Of a stretch of DNA of 64,000 nt, positions 46,552 to 56,503 are shown one piece after another (the first letter of the stretch is position 1; each line of letters opens with the position of its first letter). The stretch is from an uncultured Roseovarius sp. GTDB taxonomy: Bacteria > Pseudomonadota > Alphaproteobacteria > Rhodobacterales > Rhodobacteraceae. The notes beneath the pieces are model-generated. The model ran no database searches. It was not told the DNA's origin and worked only from the letters and a program-made list of their open reading frames with translations. The position numbers and the translations under genes were made by a program. The stretch spans positions 744,001-808,000 of the forward strand of contig CANMFU010000001.1 of the NCBI GenBank assembly GCA_947497295.1, given 5' to 3'.

Positions 46552-47715
46552 GTGACTCCGGGCGCGCGCGTCCAGGCCGCTATCGAAATCCTGGATCATA
46601 TCGCCGGTGGCGAACCTGCCGAAAAGGCCCTGATCGCGTGGGCGCGTCGGTCCCGCTTTGCCGGCTCGGGAGATCGGGCAGCAGTACGCGATCATGTTTT
46701 TCAGGCGCTGCGCTGCTGGCTCTCCTATGCGTGCCTCGGCGGCGGCGAAACAGGCCGCGCCCGAATGATCGGTGCATTGCGCGCCGCTGACATTGACCCA
46801 AGCGAGTTGTTTACCGGGGCGGGCCACGCCCCCCGGCCGCTGAGCGCAGAAGAACGGGCCAAGGGAAGTACTCCGGCAGGGGCCGATGCCTGCGACATGC
46901 CTCAATGGCTGCTGGATCTTTTTCGCACATCTTTGGGCGAGAGGGCAGAGGCGACAGCACACGCCTTGCGCCAGCGCGCGCCCGTCATGCTGCGGGTCAA
47001 CCGTCGCAAAGCGGTCCGCAACAGCGCAATTGCCGCTTTGGCCGATGATAACATTAGCTGCGCGGCGCATCCCATTGCAGACACGGCGATAATTGTGACA
47101 CAGGGTGCGCGTCGACTGGCCCGCAGTCGCGCATTTCTCGATGGGCTGGTCGAGCTTCAGGACGGCTCCAGTCAGGCCGCGATGGAAAGTGTCGATCTGT
47201 CTGTGGCCACCCGAATAGTGGATTATTGCGCTGGCGGTGGTGGTAAATCACTGGCTCTTGCCGCGCGCAGTGACGCACAGATTTTTGCGCATGATGTGGA
47301 CCCTGCGCGGATGCAAGACCTACCCGAGCGCGCAGCGCGTGCAGGCGTTAGTATCTCCGTTTTAAAAACATTAAGTAAGCCAAGTAGCGCTTTGTTTGAT
47401 ATCGTTTTATGCGATGTGCCCTGCAGCGGTTCAGGGACGTGGCGCCGGGCGCCCGAAGCCAAGTGGCGACTGACACCGGAGCGACTGGACGACCTCACCA
47501 GCCTTCAGGCGAACATCCTCCTCGAGGCGGCACGCTTCGTCGCGCCTGGAGGGCAGTTGATCTATGCGACATGCTCGGTCCTGATGTCAGAGAACGAGCA
47601 TCAGATCGACGCATTTGTGTCTTCGACGGAAGGCTGGGTGCGGCGCAAAATCCACAGGTTTGATGTGACGGACGGCGGTGACGGCTTCTTTATAGCGCAT
47701 CTTGGCCGCGACTGA
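46552..47715 (+). CDS. RsmB/Sun-type RNA (cytosine-5) methyltransferase
   Basis: A 387-residue SAM-dependent methyltransferase with a GTG start. The N-terminal NusB-like region is short (residues 1-120, AIEILDHIAGGEPAEKALIAWARRSRF). The methyltransferase domain has the SAM loop VDYCAGGGGKSLALAA and both Cys of the m5C mechanism: DVPCSGSGTWRRAPEAKW (release Cys) and YATCSVL (nucleophile). E. coli RsmB methylates 16S rRNA C967, but several paralogues exist, so the exact target is not certain. Confidence 0.9.
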   Translation: MTPGARVQAAIEILDHIAGGEPAEKALIAWARRSRFAGSGDRAAVRDHVFQALRCWLSYACLGGGETGRARMIGALRAADIDPSELFTGAGHAPRPLSAEERAKGSTPAGADACDMPQWLLDLFRTSLGERAEATAHALRQRAPVMLRVNRRKAVRNSAIAALADDNISCAAHPIADTAIIVTQGARRLARSRAFLDGLVELQDGSSQAAMESVDLSVATRIVDYCAGGGGKSLALAARSDAQIFAHDVDPARMQDLPERAARAGVSISVLKTLSKPSSALFDIVLCDVPCSGSGTWRRAPEAKWRLTPERLDDLTSLQANILLEAARFVAPGGQLIYATCSVLMSENEHQIDAFVSSTEGWVRRKIHRFDVTDGGDGFFIAHLGRD

Positions 47716-47807
47716 TAACTTTGATGGCAACCCTGACGTGTAAGCCTATTCGGTATTAAGCTGGAATTAATTGGTTTGAAGCAAAGATTGGGGCATCGTG
47801 TCGCAAT

Positions 47808-50126
47808 GTGGGGCCCTCAAGTTTGACATATTCCTCTCTTACTCTCGACCCCATCAAACGGGTGGCAACACAAATGCGTCCACATGCGGGGCTCGTTTTT
47901 TGCTCTGCTGTGCTATTTGCCGTGACGGCATTTCTGATACGCCCGGGCCTGGAGCAACAGGCCCTGATCCTTGTGGCGTTGGTGCTGGGGCTTTCTGCGG
48001 GATGGATACTCCTCATGTCCTGGCTGGACAGTGCGGCGGCCGAGCGCGCGGCTGACTCCGTGCGCAGCTTGATAGAACATGATGCGGCCGCCAGTGTGGT
48101 CACTGGCCCAAATGGAGATATCGTCTGCTGCAACATGGCGGCACAGCGCGCCTATAAAGCAGAGCGGTTTGATACACTGGCAGGGGCGCTGCAGCCACTC
48201 ATCGCCAATCCGGGCGCAATTCTGTATCGTCTTCAGACCCGCGCAGGGGTGCGCGGGTCTGCACATGAGGACGTGGTGACAGGCGCGGGTCATGTGCGTT
48301 TGTCCGTCCATCGTGCGGGGGGCGATGCGCTATTGTGGAGGATCGAAAAATCAGCAGATCTGGTCGCGCGGCGCAGCGATACCGTACCGCTTCCCATGCT
48401 GACGGTTGGGCGCAACAACGCAGTTTTGTTCATGAACGATGCGGCCCGTATGCTCATCGGCGAGCGAGCACGCACTCTGGATCGTATTTGCGCTGCGCTG
48501 CCGCTGCGGTCTGGGCAAATGAACGACATCAGTACGCAATCGGGTGTTCAGCCCTGCCTTGCTGTTGAGCTGGAAGGTATCGCAGGTCGGCGCGAGATTT
48601 TCCTGATGCCAGGACTGGCGGTAACAGAACGCCCGGCTGAGGGCTGGACATTTTTCGAAGAATTGCCTGTGCCTTTGTTGAAACTTGCTCGAAGCGGAGT
48701 GATCGAGCTGTGTAATCCGCCAGCTGCTGACCTTCTGGGTTGTGAGGCGTCGAAGGGACGTCAGATCACTGATCTGCTCGAGGGGCTGGGTCGCTCAATC
48801 CCAGATTGGCTGGAGGATGCAGCGCTCGGGCGCGGCGCGCTCCATTCCGAGTTTCTACGCGTGCGCCGGTCGGATCGCGAGGTGTTCATTCAGGTTACCT
48901 TGAACCGGGCGACTGAGAATGGCGAAACGATTCTGATTGCGGTTCTGAATGACGCCACCGAGCTGAAATCGCTTGAGGCGCAGTTTGTTCAATCGCAGAA
49001 AATGCAGGCTATCGGTCAGTTGGCTGGTGGTGTTGCCCATGATTTCAATAATCTTTTAACAGCTATTTCAGGTCATTGTGACCTTTTGCTTCTGCGCCAT
49101 GATCAAGGCGATTCGGACTATGGCGATCTTCTTCAGATAAATCAGAACGCCAATCGCGCGGCATCACTTGTAAATCAATTGCTGGCCTATTCGCGCAAGC
49201 AGACTCTGCGACCCGAAACCATGGACCTGCGCGACGCGATGTCGGATCTGACACATTTGCTGAACAGGCTTGTCGGCGAGAAAGTGGTGCTTTCGCTGAA
49301 CCACGATCCGACCTTGTGGTCGGTCCGTGCCGACAAACGTCAATTCGAACAGGTGGTGATGAACCTTGTCGTAAATGCACGCGATGCCATGCCTGAAGGA
49401 GGCGAGATTCGGATCGAGACGCAGAATGTGACGTTGGACGCGCCGCTGCATCGCGACAGGGCGGTTGTGTCGCCAGGGCAGTGGGTCAAGATCAGCGTCG
49501 CGGATGAAGGGTGCGGCATTCCGCAGGATCGATTGGCAAAAGTCTTCGAACCTTTTTTCACGACGAAACGCACCGGCGAGGGTACTGGGCTTGGACTTTC
49601 AACGGCTTATGGCATTGTTAAGCAGACTGGCGGCTTTATCTTTGTCGACAGCAAAGAAGACGTCGGCACAACGTTTTTCTTGATGTTCCCCGCGCATGAA
49701 GAAATAGCGCAGCGCTCAGCGCCAATTAAAATTCCGCAGATTGAAACAACGCAAGCCGATGGTCTGGTTCTACTGGTCGAAGATGAGGCCCCAGTACGCG
49801 CTTTTGCATCGCGCGCCCTCCAGATGCGTGGGTTCACCGTGATGGAGGCCGAATCGGCAGAAGATGCCTTGGAAATTCTTGAGGACACGTCAATTGTGTT
49901 CGATGTCTTTGTCACGGACGTGGTGATGCCGGGCATGGATGGACCCAGCTGGGTGCAAGAGGCGCTAAAAACACGGCCCGACGTGCGGGTTGTATTTGTC
50001 TCCGGGTATGCAGAAGAGGATTTTGGAGATACCCAAGCACGAATTCCCAATTCCGTCTTTTTGCCAAAGCCGTTTTCCCTGACCGAATTGACCGAAATGG
50101 TTCAACGACAAATGAGTGAAAGCTGA
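47808..50126 (+). CDS. cckA: Hybrid sensor histidine kinase CckA
   Basis: Cell-cycle hybrid kinase that phosphorylates ChpT and through it CtrA. From the GTG at 47808 it has 772 residues; ATG 47874 is an alternative. Two N-terminal membrane segments (LVFCSAVLFAVTAFLI; ALILVALVLGLSAGWILLM) are followed by PAS-like domains. The HisKA box SQKMQAIGQLAGGVAHDFNN gives His411. The HATPase domain has NLVVNARDAMPEGG, GCGIPQD and GTGLGLSTAYGIVKQTGG. The C-terminal receiver has the phospho-acceptor Asp704 in VTDVVMPGMDGP. Length and order fit CckA. Confidence 0.93.
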   Translation: MGPSSLTYSSLTLDPIKRVATQMRPHAGLVFCSAVLFAVTAFLIRPGLEQQALILVALVLGLSAGWILLMSWLDSAAAERAADSVRSLIEHDAAASVVTGPNGDIVCCNMAAQRAYKAERFDTLAGALQPLIANPGAILYRLQTRAGVRGSAHEDVVTGAGHVRLSVHRAGGDALLWRIEKSADLVARRSDTVPLPMLTVGRNNAVLFMNDAARMLIGERARTLDRICAALPLRSGQMNDISTQSGVQPCLAVELEGIAGRREIFLMPGLAVTERPAEGWTFFEELPVPLLKLARSGVIELCNPPAADLLGCEASKGRQITDLLEGLGRSIPDWLEDAALGRGALHSEFLRVRRSDREVFIQVTLNRATENGETILIAVLNDATELKSLEAQFVQSQKMQAIGQLAGGVAHDFNNLLTAISGHCDLLLLRHDQGDSDYGDLLQINQNANRAASLVNQLLAYSRKQTLRPETMDLRDAMSDLTHLLNRLVGEKVVLSLNHDPTLWSVRADKRQFEQVVMNLVVNARDAMPEGGEIRIETQNVTLDAPLHRDRAVVSPGQWVKISVADEGCGIPQDRLAKVFEPFFTTKRTGEGTGLGLSTAYGIVKQTGGFIFVDSKEDVGTTFFLMFPAHEEIAQRSAPIKIPQIETTQADGLVLLVEDEAPVRAFASRALQMRGFTVMEAESAEDALEILEDTSIVFDVFVTDVVMPGMDGPSWVQEALKTRPDVRVVFVSGYAEEDFGDTQARIPNSVFLPKPFSLTELTEMVQRQMSES

Positions 50127-51188
50127 CGAGGCCAGAATAGGATGAATGGGAATCTCTATTGGTTTCGTGGGAGGATTTGAACGCGCGGTGATGGGGCGAA
50201 GTTCGACGTGTGTATTCGTACATGCACGGACGAAGGCTTATCCCGTTGACACCGGTGGCAGCAGCATCTTGTTGCTTCATCGGGCGGAAAGGCCGGGCGA
50301 GATCGGGCCCGGAGAGGGGATGTGGCTTGGTTTAATGTTAGAAAGGCGCCGCCAGGCGTCTGCGGGCATGACTAAGCTCGATGCTCGACGATCTCGAAAT
50401 GGATGACCTGTGCGAGAGCGACGCCGAAGAGCCCGGTGAATGCCGTTCGCAAGACCGCACGGACGGTTCCAGCGGAAGACAAGCTTGTCGAGGGAGCGTT
50501 GTATGCGTTTTTGCTAAAACTCTTGTAAAACGCCCTTTGTCTACCGCTTGGGGTTTGAGCCTGCGCGATGCCGCTCGCAAGGGGTTTCGTGTGCCTCTCG
50601 GCCCGAGACAAACTTGGCTCGTGGGTGTTGATCAGTATGCTCTCATAGCTGATCAGGCCATCGGTGATGCCGCGGGCTCCCGGGCTCGACTTTTTAGCCG
50701 ATGAAACCATGCCGACTGTAATCGAGGTCTGTCGCCGACAACCCGCACACTCCACGCAGGCTCATCATGTTTCAAGGTTCAAATTTGCGGACCCTGCCAG
50801 CTGGGCAGGCAAAGCCGCCGGGCCGCCTTCGCTTGGCCAGATAAGGCGCGCCGACCGTATCATCGGGAAAGCGCGCCCTGCAGCGCCCCGCATTCTGGGC
50901 GCAACATATGACGGGCGATTTCAAGCCGACAGACGCAAGGGAAAATCAGTAAAGTTGGGCCAGTAGCAAGCGCCTTCCACATGCTGGACCCATGTTTCAA
51001 CAGGGATAAGCCTTTGCTTGGCGCATTTTTTACCGAGGACGGGCCATAGCATCATACCTCAGCAAGCTGGGAGCGTGGGTTTTGATGTCATTGTGGCGGT
51101 ATCACTGTTCAGATTGATGGATTTTTAAGGTTGGCCTGAAGGGGTAAGCTTTTGGAATTCGAGGCCACCTGCCTTTTGCGCCTCTATC
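50127..51188. other. One-kilobase gap after cckA, no supported gene
   Basis: Open frames here are short and have mixed codon use. The best is leftward, 50372-50755 (127 codons), whose last 30 residues (VLRTAFTGLFGVALAQVIHF) look membrane-like while the first 95 do not. I recognise nothing and see no RBS for it. No terminator with a T-run follows cckA. The region may be remnants of lost genes. Confidence 0.45.
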
Positions 51189-52208
51189 TCATTTCGGGCG
51201 CTGCTTGCGGTGCATAGGCCAAGCGCGGAATTCGAATGGCACGCGTCCCTCTATTCGGTCGCGGGTTGGAGGCAGGCCAAATCGGGTACGGTAGGCACGC
51301 GAAAAATGGACCTGACTGGCAAACCCTGACGCGAGAGCGATTTCGGACATGCCAAGATCGGTTTGCGTAACCAGGCCGCGTGCCCTGTCCAGGCGAATAT
51401 CGCGATAGTACAACACCGGTGTCTTGTGAACGAAGTTGGAGAAAAGCCGATTCAAGTGGCGCTGCGAGATGCCAAGCCTTTCGCACAGAACCGCTATGGA
51501 AAGCGGTGCCTCCAGATTGTGTTCCATCAGTGCGATGGCACGTTTGACCGCGCTTGGGGCGATGTTGCCCAACGGCTCTTGGGCGGCACCGTTTTGCAGC
51601 GTTCCGGGCGGGCGTATTGTGGGATGAAACAAATAGCGCGCAGCAGAATTCGCCAATGCGTCACCTTGTGCGCCCCGGATGATCTGCAATGCAAAATCCA
51701 CCGACGCACCACCGCCCGCGCAGCTGATCCGGTTTTTATCGAAGACATATAACTCCTCGGTCAATTTGCACTCCGGAAAGCATTCGCTGAAAGCATCCAT
51801 ATGCTCGTAATGCACGGTCGCGCGCCGCCCCTCCAGCAGACCGGCCTGGGCGAGGATGAAAGCACCGGTGTCAATCGCGCCGAGCGTTGCGCCGGAGTGT
51901 GCCCATCGCCAGAGCGCACTGCGCAACTGTGCACTGTAATGCGCCTCGGGCGTCCAACTGGAGGATATGATGACCATGTCGCGCCGCGTTCCTTGGACAT
52001 GCGCCAGAGGCCGCGTCTCGATCATCATTCCGTTGCTGGCCAAGCATGCGCCACCTGCGACCGACGCAAACTCCCATACGAAATGTGGCGTCCCGTCCAG
52101 GTAATTTGCGGCGCGGAAAGGATCAATGAACCCGGCCGTTGCCGCCATGTTGAAATGGGGCGTGACCAAAACAAGCAGTCTCATCTGATGATCCGTGGAC
52201 GCAGCCAT
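51189..52208 (-). CDS. GlxA family AraC-type transcriptional regulator
   Basis: A 339-residue regulator with an N-terminal DJ-1/PfpI-like domain (LLVLVTPHFNMAATAGFIDPFRAANYL; nucleophile-elbow-like SCAGGGASVDFALQI) and a C-terminal AraC domain at about residues 225-320 (LEAPLSIAVLCERLGISQRHLNRLFSNF...RLDRARGLVTQTDLGMSEIALASGFASQVHFSRAYRTRFG). The ATG at 52208 is used; TTG 52226 and ATG 52184 are alternatives. Family members such as GbdR and related proteins control choline, betaine and carnitine use. It is divergent from a quaternary-amine transporter, so it probably regulates it. Confidence 0.9.
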   Translation of the reverse strand: MAASTDHQMRLLVLVTPHFNMAATAGFIDPFRAANYLDGTPHFVWEFASVAGGACLASNGMMIETRPLAHVQGTRRDMVIISSSWTPEAHYSAQLRSALWRWAHSGATLGAIDTGAFILAQAGLLEGRRATVHYEHMDAFSECFPECKLTEELYVFDKNRISCAGGGASVDFALQIIRGAQGDALANSAARYLFHPTIRPPGTLQNGAAQEPLGNIAPSAVKRAIALMEHNLEAPLSIAVLCERLGISQRHLNRLFSNFVHKTPVLYYRDIRLDRARGLVTQTDLGMSEIALASGFASQVHFSRAYRTRFGLPPTRDRIEGRVPFEFRAWPMHRKQRPK

Positions 52209-52305
52209 ATGTCCAACCAAGCACAAGCAGCGTCCGAAACAAACAGATTAGACCGTGACACTATGTCATACTCTGTAAATACTGCGCGGAAATAAGGAGA
52301 CGAGA

Positions 52306-53271
52306 ATGAAAGCCGTGACGAAAAAATATCTGAGCGCTGCTGCAATTTATACAGCGTCCGCTGCCGCGGGCCATGCCGCCGAATTGGGCGCCGTGGACAC
52401 CCCGATCAAACTGGCCTTGAATGAATGGACCGGCCAGCACGTCACGACCCGAATTGCAGGCGAAATGCTGAAGGCGGCCGGTTACAAGGTCGAATACGTC
52501 ACTGCCGGTTATATGAACATGTATCGGGCGCTTGCCGAGGGCGAGATCGATGCGGCGATGGAAATCTGGTCCTCTAACGTGTCAGATGAGTACGCCAAAC
52601 AGCTTGAGGCAGGCGGCGTTACCGAAATCGGCGATCTGGGTCTTGAGGCGAAAGAGGGCATTGCGTATCCCGCGCATGTCGCCGAGATTTGCCCCGGCCT
52701 GCCGGCCTGGGAGGCGCTGAAGGATTGCGCCGGGCAGTTTGCTACTGCTGAAACCCTGCCTGCGGGCCGTCTGGTGGACTATCCTGCCGACTGGGGCACG
52801 CCGGGCGCGGATCGCGTCACCGGCTTTGATCTGCCGTTCAAGGCTGTCCCCGCCGGGTCGGAAGGGGCGCTGATTACCGAACTGCGTGCCGCAACCGAGA
52901 AGAAATCACCGCTGCTGATCACTTTCTGGCAGCCACATTGGGCGATGTCGGCCTATGACGTCCAGTTCGTGGATTTGCCCGTGGGCGAGCCGGCCTGTTT
53001 TGACGATCCCAGCTGGGGACCGAACCCCGATGCCACTTTTGACTGCGATTTCACACCAACCCGCGTGTTCAAGGCATCGTGGTCCGGTCTGGCAGACAAA
53101 TGGCCCGCCGCGGGCGAGATCCTGACCAACATGCAGCTCAGCGTCGAAGACCAGCAGCCCATGATGGGCCAGGTTGACGTGGACGGGCAATCGGTCGAAG
53201 AAACGGTTGATGCTTGGATGCAGGCCAACCCGGACAAATGGCAGCCAGTCGTCGCTGCGGCGACCGAGTAA
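52306..53271 (+). CDS. ABC transporter substrate-binding protein, glycine betaine/proline type (OpuAC)
   Basis: Periplasmic binding protein of 321 residues after AAGGAG. A signal peptide ends near AAGHA. The OpuAC pattern is clear: IKLALNEWTGQHVTTRIAGEML, YMNMYRALAEGEIDAAMEIWSS and SPLLITFWQPHWAMSAYDVQFVDL. Conserved Trp residues in NEWTG, EIWS and QPHWA probably form the aromatic cage for a quaternary or tertiary amine. Ligands in this family include glycine betaine, proline betaine, choline, carnitine and trimethylamine N-oxide. First gene of a three-gene importer. Confidence 0.9.
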   Translation: MKAVTKKYLSAAAIYTASAAAGHAAELGAVDTPIKLALNEWTGQHVTTRIAGEMLKAAGYKVEYVTAGYMNMYRALAEGEIDAAMEIWSSNVSDEYAKQLEAGGVTEIGDLGLEAKEGIAYPAHVAEICPGLPAWEALKDCAGQFATAETLPAGRLVDYPADWGTPGADRVTGFDLPFKAVPAGSEGALITELRAATEKKSPLLITFWQPHWAMSAYDVQFVDLPVGEPACFDDPSWGPNPDATFDCDFTPTRVFKASWSGLADKWPAAGEILTNMQLSVEDQQPMMGQVDVDGQSVEETVDAWMQANPDKWQPVVAAATE

Positions 53272-53381
53272 ACACGCGTGGGGATCGGCCGCTGCCGGAT
53301 CGTTGCAGGATCGGCAACGCATGATCGGTTGCCCGCGTCGATGACCTTGCACCGCTCGACCTGATCGACCCGGAGACATTG

Positions 53382-54446
53382 ATGACCGATATCGCACCCC
53401 CGGATCAGCCCGCGATCCGCTGCCGCAATGTCTGGCAGGTCTTTGGCATTGGAGCGGCCAAGAGCCTGCCGGGTGCCATGGATCACGCTGGCGGCGACGT
53501 CAAGCACGCGGCGCAGATCCTGCGCGATGATGGGCTGGTTCCGGCGGTTCAGGACGTCAGTTTTGATGTGAAACGCGGCGAGTTGTTTGTCATCATGGGC
53601 CTGTCTGGATCAGGGAAGTCGACGATCTTGCGCTGCATATCGCGCTTGATCGAAGTGACCGCAGGCCAGATCGAAATCGACGGCGAGGATATCCTGACCG
53701 CTTCCAAGGCGCGCATGACTCAGCTGCGCCGCTGCAAACTGGGCATGGTATTTCAGCATTTCGGCCTTTTCCCGCACATGAGTGTTCTTCAAAACGTCGC
53801 TTTCCCATTGAAAATGCAAGGGCAGGGCCGGGCGGAGCGGCTGGAAAGGGCGCAGGAAGTCATCAATCTGGTCGGCCTCAAGGGCCGCGAGGCCGCCTAT
53901 CCACGCGAGCTATCCGGTGGCCAGCGCCAGCGCGTCGGCATCGCTCGCAGTCTGGCAGTGAACCCCGATGTGTGGTTCCTGGACGAGCCGTTCAGCGCGC
54001 TTGATCCGTTGATCCGCCGCCAGTTGCAGGACGAGTTTATCGACATTCAGGCGCGCCTGCGCAAATCCATCATATTCATCACCCATGACATCGCCGAGGC
54101 GCTGAAGATTGCAGACCGCATTGCCATCATGCGGGACGGGCAGATTGTCCAGATCGGCACGCCCAGCCAGATCGTGCTGGAACCGGCGGATGATTACGTG
54201 CGCGATTTCACGCGGGATGTGGCCAAGGGGCGCCATGCGCGGCTGTCCTCGGTGTTGCACCCGGTGGACCCCGATGCACCGCCCGCGCCCGACGATCCGG
54301 GCCTGACCGTGGATATGACGCTGGACGAGGCGCTGAACGCGTGCATGTTGCTCTATGAGCCGGTGCCGGTGCGGGGCCGGGACGGGCAGATTGCCGGGAT
54401 GATTGACCCGGCCGATCTGGCAAACGCCTTGCAGGTTGACCCGTAG
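53382..54446 (+). CDS. ABC transporter ATP-binding protein, glycine betaine/proline type (ProV-like)
   Basis: ATPase subunit of 354 residues from ATG 53382 (CGGAG six bases upstream; the TTG one codon before is rejected). N-terminal extension typical of ProV, then Walker A GLSGSGKSTILRC, Q-loop VFQHFGLFPHMSV, signature LSGGQRQRVGIARSL, and Walker B VWFLDEPFSALDP. The C-terminal 100 residues form a partial CBS-like regulatory region that may sense osmotic strength. The stop overlaps the permease start by one base. Confidence 0.93.
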   Translation: MTDIAPPDQPAIRCRNVWQVFGIGAAKSLPGAMDHAGGDVKHAAQILRDDGLVPAVQDVSFDVKRGELFVIMGLSGSGKSTILRCISRLIEVTAGQIEIDGEDILTASKARMTQLRRCKLGMVFQHFGLFPHMSVLQNVAFPLKMQGQGRAERLERAQEVINLVGLKGREAAYPRELSGGQRQRVGIARSLAVNPDVWFLDEPFSALDPLIRRQLQDEFIDIQARLRKSIIFITHDIAEALKIADRIAIMRDGQIVQIGTPSQIVLEPADDYVRDFTRDVAKGRHARLSSVLHPVDPDAPPAPDDPGLTVDMTLDEALNACMLLYEPVPVRGRDGQIAGMIDPADLANALQVDP

Positions 54447-56500
54447 TGAGCGCGGGCCAGACCTCTGGCAGATGGCTCAGCGCAGGTGTTGTTGCCGCGC
54501 TGGTCGTGCTCGCTACGGGTGCGTTGTGCATGGCGCTGTTGCCGTATTTACCATGGCTTGGGCAGTTTCCAGACGCCTGGACGTTGCCGATGTCGGCGTG
54601 GATTGACACCGGACTGACGGCTTTTTTTGACCTGATCAAGCCGGGCGCGCGGATGCTTTCCGTCGCACTCGCTTATCCGATGGACTGGACCAAGGCGCTG
54701 CTGCAGCACACACCATGGCCGCTGCTTGTGGCGCTGGTCACGGCGCTGGGCTGGTATGTCGGGGGGGTGCGGCTGGCGGTTCTGGGCTTTCTTGGTCTCA
54801 GTTTTGTCGTCGCGTCCGGTTACTGGGTCGAAAGCATGAACACTCTGTCGCTGGTCGCCGTATCGGTCCCACTGGCGCTGCTGCTGGGTGGCGCGACGGG
54901 TATTCTGGCCAATGAGGTGCCGCGCGTGAAATCCGCGGTGCAGACCATCATGGACGTGATGCAGACGGTGCCGACCTTCGCCTATCTGACGCCGCTTTTG
55001 CTGTTGTTTGGCTTTGGCCCGGTGGTGGGCCTGATCGCATCGGCGATCTACGCCGCGCCGCCGATGGCGCGCAATGTCATGCTGGGGCTGGAGCGGATCG
55101 AGACAGACATCAAGGAGGCCGCGATCATGTCAGGCGGCAACCGGGTGCAGCAACTGTTCCTGATCGAAATCCCGTCGGCAGGCACTCAGATCATGGTGGG
55201 CGTGAACCAGTCGCTGATGGCGGCGCTGTCGATGGTCATTATCGCGGCCGTGATCGGCGGCTTTAACGATATCGGCTGGGAGGTGCTGCTGACCATGCGC
55301 AAGGCGCAGTTCGGTGCGGCGCTGCTGGCGGGGCTGGTGATCGTGGCCTTCGCTATCGTGATCGACCGGATCAGCGCCGGTATGGCGCGCCAGCAACAGC
55401 GCCATTCGCGCCAGGGGGCGCTGGCGATCATCGCGGCTGGCGCCTTGGCAGCGGTGCTGGCTTGGCTTTACCTGCCTGCGGCTGGCCAGCTCAAGCTGTT
55501 GGTGCCGGTGGCCGATTGGCTGGATGGGCGGCTGACGGTCTTCGTGCGCGCCAATGGCGCGGCGCTGGATTCGATCAAGAACACTGCGATGTTCTATGGG
55601 CTGTTGCCGCTGCGCATCGGCCTTGACGGGGCGGTGCTGCCCTTTACCTGGGGGTTTCTGTGGGCCGGCTGGATGAGCGCCGCACTGTTTGCCGCCTCGG
55701 CAGCTATCGGCGGGGTGATCGCGCTTCAGGGCCGGGTCGCGGCGGGGCTGTCGATGCCCATTCTGGCGGGCATCATCGAGACGGGGATTGCCGAACTGCC
55801 ATGGCCTTTCGTGCTGATCGGTGCGGGCGCTATTGGCTTTGTTGCGGGCGGGCGGCGTCTGGCGCTGTTTTCGGTGCTGATGCTGACGGCGGTTCTGCTG
55901 TCGGGCCTTTGGGAAAAGGCGCTGTGGTCGCTCTACCTGTCGGGCGCTGCGGTGCTGACCTGTGCCATCTTTGGCGGTGCGATCGGGCTGATCTGCGCGC
56001 TCAGCCCCTTGGCGTGGCGCGTGGTGCAGCCGATCTGTGACATGCTGCAAACCATCCCGCTGTTTGTATTCCTGATCCCGGTGCTGATGTTTTTCCAGAT
56101 CGGCGAATTCTCGGCCTTTCTTGCCATCATCCTTTACGCCATCGTGCCGATGATCCGCTATACTCGTCACGGGCTGGTCAGCACCCCGCCGGACCTGATC
56201 GAGGCGGCGATATCCTCGGGGGCGACCACATGGCAGACCATGTGGGAGGTGCGCGCGCCTTATGCGGCGCCGACGATCCTGCTGGGGCTGAACCAGACCA
56301 TCCTTTATGCTTTTGCGATGCTGGTGATTGCGGCGCTGATCGGCACGACCGGGCTGGGGCAGTCGATTTTTCTGGCGCTGGGGCAGGCCGATATTGGACT
56401 GGGCATCACGTCAGGTGCGGCGATGGCGATCCTTGCACTGGTCGCGGATCGCCTTGTTCAGGGGTTCGCGGCCGAGCGGCGCCGCGCGCTTGGCCTGTAG
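54446..56500 (+). CDS. Fused double permease of a quaternary-amine ABC transporter
   Basis: A 684-residue inner-membrane protein made of two ProW-like halves. Each half carries a BPD_transp_1 domain: residues about 130-310 (ANEVPRVKSAVQTIMDVMQTVPTFAYLTP; EAAIMSGGNRVQQLFLIEIPSAG) and about 500-675 (VVQPICDMLQTIPLFVFLIPVLMFF; EAAISSGATTWQTMWEVRAPYAAP). Each EAA loop contacts one ATPase. Usually one ProW forms a homodimer; here the dimer is covalent. The same fused design is known in some roseobacter betaine and TMAO transporters. GTG start overlapping the ATPase stop. Confidence 0.92.
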   Translation: MSAGQTSGRWLSAGVVAALVVLATGALCMALLPYLPWLGQFPDAWTLPMSAWIDTGLTAFFDLIKPGARMLSVALAYPMDWTKALLQHTPWPLLVALVTALGWYVGGVRLAVLGFLGLSFVVASGYWVESMNTLSLVAVSVPLALLLGGATGILANEVPRVKSAVQTIMDVMQTVPTFAYLTPLLLLFGFGPVVGLIASAIYAAPPMARNVMLGLERIETDIKEAAIMSGGNRVQQLFLIEIPSAGTQIMVGVNQSLMAALSMVIIAAVIGGFNDIGWEVLLTMRKAQFGAALLAGLVIVAFAIVIDRISAGMARQQQRHSRQGALAIIAAGALAAVLAWLYLPAAGQLKLLVPVADWLDGRLTVFVRANGAALDSIKNTAMFYGLLPLRIGLDGAVLPFTWGFLWAGWMSAALFAASAAIGGVIALQGRVAAGLSMPILAGIIETGIAELPWPFVLIGAGAIGFVAGGRRLALFSVLMLTAVLLSGLWEKALWSLYLSGAAVLTCAIFGGAIGLICALSPLAWRVVQPICDMLQTIPLFVFLIPVLMFFQIGEFSAFLAIILYAIVPMIRYTRHGLVSTPPDLIEAAISSGATTWQTMWEVRAPYAAPTILLGLNQTILYAFAMLVIAALIGTTGLGQSIFLALGQADIGLGITSGAAMAILALVADRLVQGFAAERRRALGL

Positions 56501-56503
56501 CGG

